Below, in pieces: positions 57,130 to 64,000 of a stretch of DNA of 64,000 nucleotides. This stretch comes from Candidula unifasciata (taxonomy: Eukaryota; Mollusca; Gastropoda; Stylommatophora; Geomitridae): assembly GCA_905116865.2 (NCBI GenBank), contig CAJHNH020001147.1:117501-181500 (forward strand), given 5' to 3'. Positions within the stretch are counted from its first letter, which is position 1. Each line of letters opens with the position of its first letter. The notes under the pieces are model-generated. The model saw nothing but the letters and a program-made list of their open reading frames with translations. It was not told where the DNA came from and made no database searches. Made by a program: the position numbers and the translations under genes.

Positions 57130-58159
57130 CAAATCGACATATACTGGCTGAATGTTGAGCCTCCTGGCTTCAGTGACCTGGTAGGGTAGACAGATTTATT
57201 CAGTAAAAGGGAGCCAACTGATCAAATAATTTGAAACTTGATGAGGCTAGGAAATGGCATGATTTAATATTTAAATTATTTATTGTGTTGTTAAAAGAGA
57301 AAGCTTTCATGTCATGATCACAGTGTCTTTTATGGAATGACCCTTATATCTGTCAGTCAAACCAGACAACTCAGATACATTTATTCATGATTCTATTCAC
57401 AGTTTACAGTTCCTAACTTTTATTCTATTCTTCTGTGACTATAATTTATTCTATCTGTTCTGTTACTTTAATTCATTATGTTTCAATTTGCCACTTTCAT
57501 TTATTCTCTTCTCGTCTGTTACATTAATTCATTATTTTTCCATTTGCCATTTTTATTCTTTCTGTTCTCACCTGTTAATGTAATTCACTCTGTCCCATCT
57601 TTTTATTTTGTTTGGGGCTCTTAAAGACTAAGTACCGTAACTCTAATGAACAAACTTTAGAATACAAATGTTGAAATAACACCCCCCCCCCCCTCCACGA
57701 TTCAAAACGTTACTCTTAGTGACTTCTTTGTCCTTTTAACCATTGGCAAAAGTTCTTTGCTTACCTGGCAATGCATGTAGGATTTCTCTGTTTGATGCAG
57801 GCTATGCCTGGCTATCTCAGTGTGTCTAAATATGTTAAGCAGTGTGTGGTGTGTTATATCTTTACTTCTTCTACAAAATCATAATGCAGGATATAAATAT
57901 ATTTTTAATAATTAAAAGTTAAATGAAACAAACAGCATAGAAACGTTACTTGTTATGATTATTTGTTTTCCCTTACTGACCTTGAATATTGAACACCCAA
58001 CTTCACTGTTATTATTCCCATTCTGCATTCGTGCATTTTACCTAACAAACTATTCACCATTATTATTTATTTATAACATATTAATTTTAAACAAGCAGCT
58101 TACTGACCCATACTAAAATACATAATTTTTTTGTTCACATTGAGTGTCAATGTTTAAAT
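57130..58159. other. PTBP intron stretch without recognised feature
   Basis: AT-rich with a pyrimidine-rich series of TTCATTTATTCT-type motifs (57360-57610) and a C run near 57682. Confidence 0.45.
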
Positions 58160-58560
58160 GTTATGTTATCACAATCGACGTCACTGCACATTGGGCATTC
58201 CCATGCGTGCTCAGTCCTCTAATGCAGCAGCCACTCCAAAGTACTTCTACTAATTGTTCCCATGAAAAGCTGGTTATATTGTCTCCTATCTCGGCCTCGA
58301 AGATGGCATAGATGTGCTTCACCATGATTTACTCCCATGTCATGCAGCCGTGTTAGTGTCAGGAATTCCTTATCCACTAGCCCAGTCCGTACAGAGTTGA
58401 CGATATCTGCTCTGTCCAGGCTTCTTCCCACATGCCTTGGTGCACTGCTTGCCAGTTGGTCCGCTCGCTCATTACCCTTTCTGCCCTCATGACCAGGTGT
58501 GTAGATCCAGGTGAGGGAGGTTAAGTCAATGTTTAAAGAAATATTTGTTTTGAATATAAG
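58160..58560 (-). mobile_element. LINE 3' fragment (RNase H end)
   Basis: Encodes LTWIYTPGHEGRKGNERADQ with LDRADIVNSV and MGTISRSTLEWLLH, then a stop; beyond it HAWECPMCSD is readable. This is the C-terminal RNase H His/Asn/Asp motif and Cys motif of a third LINE family member. It lies about 65 bp upstream of the PTBP microexon acceptor, on the opposite strand. Confidence 0.8.
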
Positions 58561-58625
58561 TTGATAAAGACAAAAGAAGTCAAAGCTTCCATACATAATT
58601 AATTACTGTTCATTTCTTTTCACAG

Positions 58626-58649
58626 CACCCGGTTATGGTGGATACCCAG
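58626..58649 (+). CDS. PTBP1: PTBP linker microexon, 24 nt
   Basis: A phase 1-1 microexon with acceptor TTTCTTTTCACAG at 58625 and donor CCAG|GTACTA at 58650. It adds APGYGGYP and fits exactly between the 46266-46361 and 59468-59610 exons. The strong pyrimidine tract, Gly/Tyr-rich peptide typical of the linker, and phase agreement support it. Its length permits frame-neutral skipping. Confidence 0.7.
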
Positions 58650-58859
58650 GTACTAGACACTTTTATATTTACCAATTATAATAATCAGTAATATTCTTAT
58701 ATCTAATCAATCAATGCCAGACCTAATCCATTAAGCATTCACTTCTTATATGGTTTCTTATAACGCCAGGACACTTTCAATTTGCTGAACTCCCACAAGA
58801 TTCTGCAGCAGGCAATGCTTGAGAGAAGAAATTTACTGCTGTGAAAAATTATGTGTTGT

Positions 58860-59450
58860 CACACTCCAAAACTATTCATTAGCTGTTACACAGTAAAACT
58901 CTACAATAACTGTTACACTCTCAAACTTTTTATGAACTCTTTCAGTGTAAAACTCTAAATTTACTGTTACACTCTAAAACTTTTCATGAGCTGTTGCACA
59001 GTAAAACTTTACAATAGCTGTTACACTCTAAAACTTGTAATGAACTGTTGCACAGTAAAACTCTACATTAACTGTTACACTCTAAAACTTTTCATGAACT
59101 GTTGCACACTAAAACTCTACATTAACTGTTACACTCTAAAACTTTTCATGAACTGTTGCACACTAAAACTCTACATTAACTGTTACACTCTAAAACTTTT
59201 CATGAACTGTTGCACACTAAAACTCTACATTAACTGTTACACTCTAAAACTTGTCATGAACTGTTACACACTAAAACTTTACATTAACTGTTACACTCTA
59301 AAACTTGTCATGAACTGTTACACATTAAAACTTTACATTAACTGTTACACTCTAAAACTTGTCATGAACTGTTACACACTAAAACTCTACATTAACTGTT
59401 ACACTCTAAAACTTTTCATGAACTGTTACACAGTAAAACTCTACATTAAC
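58860..59450 (+). repeat. Minisatellite, 54 bp, about 10 copies
   Basis: Unit CTGTTACACTCTAAAACTTT, TCATGAACTGTTGCACACTA and AAACTCTACATTAA. Each unit is itself two diverged 27-bp halves (CTGTTACACTCTAAAACT / CTGTTGCACACTAAAACT). It ends 15-20 bp before the acceptor of the PTBP exon at 59468. Confidence 0.95.
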
Positions 59451-59467
59451 TGCCATCTCATCCGCAG

Positions 59468-59610
59468 GAGTTCCACTCAGTGCTATGGGTGCCATGACTG
59501 CCATGGGTGGGTATGGGCTGCCACCTGGCTTTGGTGCTGCTAGAATAGGTTTGCCTTATACAACGGCCATGGGAAGTTCGGTTATTCTTGTTTCTAATCT
59601 TGATGAGGAG
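59468..59610 (+). CDS. PTBP1: PTBP exon: linker end and RRM3 beta-1
   Basis: A 143-nt exon, phase 1 in and phase 0 out, with acceptor CTCATCCGCAG at 59467 and donor GAG|GTAAGA at 59611. It encodes a Met/Gly/Ala-rich linker (VPLSAMGAMTAMGGYGLPPG) and then GSSVILVSNLDEE, the RNP2 strand of RRM3 (human GNSVLLVSNLNPE). The acceptor is at the end of a 54-bp tandem array that fills the intron immediately upstream. Confidence 0.93.
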
Positions 59611-59757
59611 GTAAGAGTTATCTTTCTTTAAATGAATAACAACTGATAGTTAAGTTTATCTTATGTATGTACATCCATGTAAAGTAGGTCAGTAAATTAC
59701 CACTTTCACATCAGTAGCTTACCGAGCAAATGAAGCTAGACCCATGTTTGAATAGAG

Positions 59758-59936
59758 CAGTGATTCCCAAACTGTTCTCTGCAGCCTCTTCACATGGGCG
59801 CCACAAAATATTGTAAAAAGCTTTATAATTAATTTAACTAAGACACATAGTCATATTTTTACTCAGGTTAGGGTGCTGTGGAAAAAATGTTAATTAAAAA
59901 AAGGTGCCGCGACCAAGAAACGTTTGGGAAATATTG
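59758..59936. mobile_element. hAT-type MITE, 179 bp
   Basis: Imperfect TIRs: left CAGTGATTCCCAAACTG, right (reverse complement) CAATATTTCCCAAACG. The flanking 8-mers GAATAGAG and GTATAGAA agree at six of eight positions. The terminal sequence is typical of hAT (Charlie-like) elements. Too short for a transposase. Confidence 0.65.
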
Positions 59937-60689
59937 GTATAGAACAACTGACAGATGACAGGTCAAGTTCTTGACATCAGCATTGTTGTTTTAATTTAAT
60001 AGCTTTATAATGGACTGACAAGTGGTCAATCAGTCTCATGTATAATGCTGCCATTTTCAATCTTATACTGTAGAATGGCTTCTAAATCATAATTGTGCTT
60101 AATTTCCTGACTCTGTAAAACTCTTTGATGCAAGGAATCTCTGTTTCTGTTTTTCTAGTCCTGACTATGATTTGCTTTTCCTAACCCCTTGTACCATATC
60201 CAATTGTTAGTTATCCAACATTATCCAGCTACTTAACTTTCCTGGTTAACGATGTTAATATATGAACTGTTTTATGAACTTTTTCATTACACTGAATTAA
60301 CAACTGGTCAAAACAGTACGAGTTAAGATAATAAATATTCTAGGATTTACTATTAAACACTTCTAAACCTAAAATTGTCTGTCTGATGATGATGATACCT
60401 AACTACAAGCCTTGTTCAAGTGTATAATTATACATTTTGTCTTAGGCCTTGAATTTACTCAACCTATGCTGTCTTTTCCGAGACATGTTCGTTTGTCACA
60501 ATCTGATAGATTTAATGAGTTTAACCAAAAGTGGCTGCTCTTTCAAGTCAGTTTTATTAGGTTATTTTATCCCTTTTTACTTCCATTCACAAGTGTCAAT
60601 TTTCATTTAATAACACAAAAACAAAATATTACATTTTGCCAATGTCACATAACATTTTAAATTACAAATATGTTAACGAAGATAGGGGT

Positions 60690-61255
60690 CATATTCACAG
60701 TGTAATAGGACTCACATTCATGCTTTCTCACCTATGACACGGACTAGTCTATGTTAGAGGGTGTCATGTTGTCTTGCTTTTGCGAAGAGGTTTCTATATT
60801 ATGCGTATATAGGTGGCAAGCTGTACAGTGTGTTTTACTTGTTGCAAGAGATTGGGTATATTATGGACTTCAGGTGCGGCATGAATTTAGGTCAGCTGTA
60901 AGCGTTGATGAGTGACTAGGATGAGAGAGTTGCTTTTCTAGAGCAAAACATGTTTTTAGGGCGGATTGGAAAATGTTAACGACTCTTAAACCATGTGACA
61001 TACTCTGGAATTTCTTATAGGACCTATGCTGAGGCTGTAGGTAGGGGGGGTTTGGGTTAGGACCAGTTCTAGATGTTCAGGGGTCATTAAAAGCTGTGTT
61101 GTCATGTAGCCTAAAACACGTGACATCGGCGCTGATGTAATTGGAGATAAGGCAATGCAACACCCCTCTACCATAGATTAGCCCATGTCACAGGTGACAA
61201 AGCATGAATGAAAGCCCAATTACACTATGTTTGGGCCGGGAAATGTAAGCAGGAC
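60690..61255. mobile_element. Long-TIR foldback/MITE family, copy 2
   Basis: The left arm (CATTCATGCTTTCTCACCTA and CTAGTCTATGTTAGAGG) is inverted near the right end (CATAGATTAGCCCATGTCAC, GACAAAGCATGAATGAAAG). The outermost right sequence (GGAAATGTAAGCAGGACCAA) matches the terminal repeat of copy 1. The interior is unrelated to copy 1 and non-coding. Confidence 0.6.
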
Positions 61256-62443
61256 CAAGAAATGATGTCACCTAATAAATAAGCAGACTTAACTGCAGAA
61301 GAATTTAGGACCCACTGTGTCATGAAGACATTTGAGCTGAATCTCTTGGATATTTGACCTGTGTCTATTGTCAGTGGATCAAAACAGGTCATTGATTTGT
61401 CAAATTGCACAAACTCTTTGAAATAATATCTTTTCTCTGGAAACAAATGTGAGGAATGGCTAAGTTTGTCATTTCCTGACATCAAAATCTCAAGACATCA
61501 AATTAGGACCAGATGTGTGTGAAAGATGTAACACTTCAGACCATGCAGTAATTTTGTTGTGCTGTAACTGCCACGATCTTACACAGAAGTAAAGAAAGTT
61601 AGCACTGGCAGTTTTCTCACAGTACAGCAATCTCATCAACAGACATCTCTAGCTGTATATTAAAAAAATAGTAATATATTTTATATCTGTTTGATTATAT
61701 ATTTTGATGGTTTTAATTAATTATTAGCTTGACTTTTTTTCCCCAACACATTATTAATTAATTAGATTAAATTACAGCTTTATCTGCAGATCCATAGTTG
61801 CTCATATCTCCTCCTCAGCAACCCTACAAGTGTAAAATAACTTATCAAATCCATTCTGTGTTTATCAATCAAATAAGTAGAGCTGTGTTGTGAAAAATTT
61901 CTTAATGACATTTTTATAATTTCTGAACTTTAGTCTGCATGTCTGTCATTCATTTTGCATGTTATATTAAATTATTTACAGTTAATATGATTTCAGTTTG
62001 AAACGGTTAGCATGTATTATATTTTTCAAAAACTAGCTGGCATTAAACAGTGAAAAGCATTGTTTGCGATATTTTAATAGTTGCAACTGAGAATGTTACA
62101 AAGATGCTTTAGCCAGATTTTAAATTATCAAGATGAAATTATTTTTAACTCCACTGTTTCCATAAAATGTATACTCATGCTATACTGTTTTTATTTCACT
62201 ATCTAACTTATTGTTTTCTCTTTCCCCGCTCCCACTCACTCTCTGTGCCTCATCCATGTACCCCAACCACGCATATGCTGCACTCCGCTCTGCTCCCTGT
62301 TTGCTGATTGGCTGTGACCGCGGCTGGGACCCTCACTTTTGTTTCTGGATGGCTGGGTGTTTAACTGAATGCACAACCACTATCTACCCTCCCTTGAAAA
62401 CAAACACCATATATCACAATGTAAACTGGCACTGCTGTCACAG

Positions 62444-62477
62444 ATGGTCAGCCCAGATGCTCTATTTACTCTTTTTG
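62444..62477 (+). CDS. PTBP1: PTBP 34-nt exon in RRM3 (frame-shifting if skipped)
   Basis: A 34-nt exon, phase 0 in and phase 1 out, with acceptor GCTGTCACAG at 62443 and donor TTTTTG|GTATGT at 62478. It encodes MVSPDALFTLF plus the first base of Gly, matching human VTPQSLFILFG in RRM3 helix 1. Vertebrate PTBP1 exon 11 and PTBP2 exon 10 are at this position and also 34 nt; PTB protein represses them and skipping leads to nonsense-mediated decay (family knowledge). CU-rich tracts lie upstream (about 62215-62245) and downstream (about 62490-62510). The exon that should follow is not recognised before the window ends. Confidence 0.93.
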
Positions 62478-63464
62478 GTATGTTAAACACTCATTTTTCT
62501 CTGTATTTTAATTTTGTACAAACCTTCATTTATTATAACTACAGTTTAATTAATTATTAGACATTCGCTTTTCAATTTCTGTGTGAACTGCATTCACAGT
62601 AAAAAGATTTTGTATAAAAAAAGCTCTTCAATGTTTGAAACAAAATTGTCCTGGAAGAAATATATTATTTAAATATTTCAAAACTGCATAATTGACGAGT
62701 GAAACATGATTTGCATTTGAAGGGTTTAAGGTGAAGATGATTATAATAATGCTCAAAGTTCTCTTTCTTTTTTTGAGGTTATATTAACAAATTCCATCTT
62801 TTTAAATGTTCTATTCTTTCATCAGCTTTGTTATTTGAGATCTTCTACATTTATCTTTTATTAGCATAATTTCATATGGACTATACTTTTTATTTTACCT
62901 AGACTTTGCTCTCTGTTTGATGGTTTTGCCTGTTTCTTTGTGACTCAAGCTAATCAGTCATATAGTCTTTATGTCACTGATGTTGTTTTAGTTCTGTATT
63001 TAAGCTTAGAAAATGGACATTGGCATTCAAGATATGTATTCAAATAGCAGGTAAATAAATCAGGTAAACAAATACAATCAAATAGTAAACGCTGAGAGAA
63101 AAATACAAAGTACATGATACTTACCTTGGCCACTCTACATGTTTCAAACAAAATGTAGTGTCTCCTATCTTTACTGCAGTCACCTCATTTCAACAATTTA
63201 ATATATACCACCCATGCACAGTGAAATTATCCTTTCCCCATGGTTTTGATTCCCTCTGGGCATTGGGTTTTAGACCAATTATAGTAAAATTTAAAAAATT
63301 CGTAAAGGAAGATTTACCACTGTAGGCCTAATGCAGGTTAGTGTATGAATGTGCTGTGCTACTTCAGAAACAAGCTCATCACATTCTAAAAGGTGAAGTT
63401 TTAGCTTCAGTCTGAACATCCCATAGGTTAAACAGAGAGGTCTGCAGCACAGTTCCCCTGGAGA

Positions 63465-63635
63465 TATAACTTTGACACTGGGTCTGAGAAAATAGTCTGT
63501 GTCAGACTTAGACGGTTACCAGGCAGTGTCCTGTGTGATGTTGACTCAGTGCTGATGATCGGTCTATAAAATATAGAACCAGTGCTGTATACCAGATGTG
63601 CCACAGGCTTGAAAAGAGTCACTCTCCTTTGTGGA
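63465..63635 (+). mobile_element. tRNA-derived SINE body fragment
   Basis: Carries GATCGGTCTATAAAATATAG, ATACCAGATGTGCCACAGGC and TTGAAAAGAGTCACTC, as in the other copies. The 5' part is unclear. Confidence 0.65.
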
Positions 63636-63691
63636 GAAAACAAGAAGATACACACTGCCCCTCCCCCCTTCCTCAAAGCATGTTATAGAAT

Positions 63692-63885
63692 TCAACTAAT
63701 TGGAAGTTTCCTGAGAAGTCAAAGTGCATCTGTCTGAGAAGCAAAGAACCAGCAGTCTGCACACAAAGAAGTTAGATCTATAAAATGAATGAGCACTTAG
63801 GTTCTGGAACATGACAAAAGTCTAGAAATAAATGAACAACAAGAACACTCCGCTGCAGTTAACAGCTGGTGAACATGAAGAAGCA
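63692..63885 (+). mobile_element. Dispersed repeat family B, copy 5
   Basis: Contains CAACTAATTGGAAGTTTCC, GAACCAGCAGTCTGCACAC, GTTCTGGAACATGACAAAAG and CAGCTGGTGAACATGAAGAA. This is the cleanest copy. Confidence 0.68.
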
Positions 63886-64000
63886 GAAGATGAAAGGAGT
63901 CTTTTTTGTTTCTTTCAACGTATCCAACTGGGAGTTTGAAAAAAAAAAAAAAAATCAGTTAAAAAGAGAAGAAAAAAGATTCACAGCCTAAAGGGTTTTT

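Larger units (their letters stand above)
59611..62443. other. PTBP intron ahead of the 34-nt exon
   Basis: AT-rich intron with a hAT MITE, a long-TIR element and, 200-230 nt upstream of the exon, a CU-rich run (TTTTCTCTTTCCCCGCTCCC then CACTCACTCTCTG). No other exon recognised. Confidence 0.6.
62478..64000. other. Partial intron after the 34-nt exon
   Basis: AT-rich intron sequence with pyrimidine tracts just after the donor and near 62760. It holds a SINE fragment (63465-63635) and a dispersed repeat copy (63692-63885). No PTBP peptide corresponding to the rest of RRM3 was seen. Confidence 0.6.

Overview
This window is metazoan nuclear DNA, most likely from a mollusc (inferred from the single-ORF RNase H LINEs, the tRNA-derived SINEs, long repeat-rich introns and protein similarity; not proven). 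Coding density is very low. The only host gene I can support is one split gene on the + strand, a polypyrimidine tract-binding protein (PTBP1/2/3 and Drosophila hephaestus family). Its exons spread over about 62 kb and run off the right edge. The order is: candidate first exon (430-657), N-terminal exon (14065-14163), second half of RRM1 (38324-38470), RRM1-RRM2 linker and start of RRM2 (40485-40610), RRM2 (41990-42041, 42822-42880, 44421-44583), the RRM2-RRM3 linker (46266-46361 and a 24-nt microexon at 58626-58649), linker end plus RRM3 beta-1 (59468-59610), and a 34-nt exon (62444-62477). Reading phases agree at every visible junction. The exon for the first half of RRM1 should lie between 14164 and 38323, but I did not find it. 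The rest of RRM3, all of RRM4 and the stop codon lie beyond the window.

The introns hold an unusual density of tandem repeats, more than twenty independent arrays. Unit sizes include 16, 20, 21, 28, 30, 35, 38, 42, 43, 46, 50, 54 and 71 bp, besides long TG, TC, TA and GTA/GCA microsatellites. Nearly all long ORFs in the window are products of these arrays, not genes. Intron stretches at 9.1-11.5 kb, 14.2-15.1 kb and 20.4-24.6 kb are strongly pyrimidine-rich on the sense strand of a gene whose own product binds pyrimidine tracts.

Mobile elements are clear. One LINE (34444-38176, - strand) has endonuclease, reverse transcriptase and RNase H domains, is broken by four frameshifts, and sits with an 11-bp target duplication inside a 54-bp minisatellite. 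Several RNase H-end LINE fragments are scattered elsewhere. There is a tRNA-derived SINE family and at least four further dispersed repeat families. Non-autonomous DNA transposons include a 186-bp hAT element closely resembling SPIN (SPACE INVADERS) with a perfect 8-bp duplication, a second hAT MITE, two piggyBac-like MITEs, a palindromic MITE and a long-TIR family present twice.

The most notable points are: the 34-nt frame-shifting exon at the RRM3 position where vertebrate PTBP genes carry their autoregulatory exon; the SPIN-like element, a family known for horizontal transfer; the missing RRM1 exon inside a 24-kb satellite-filled interval; and the LINE insertion that captured its minisatellite target. 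I see no CRISPR array, rRNA, intact tRNA gene or bacterial-type operon.
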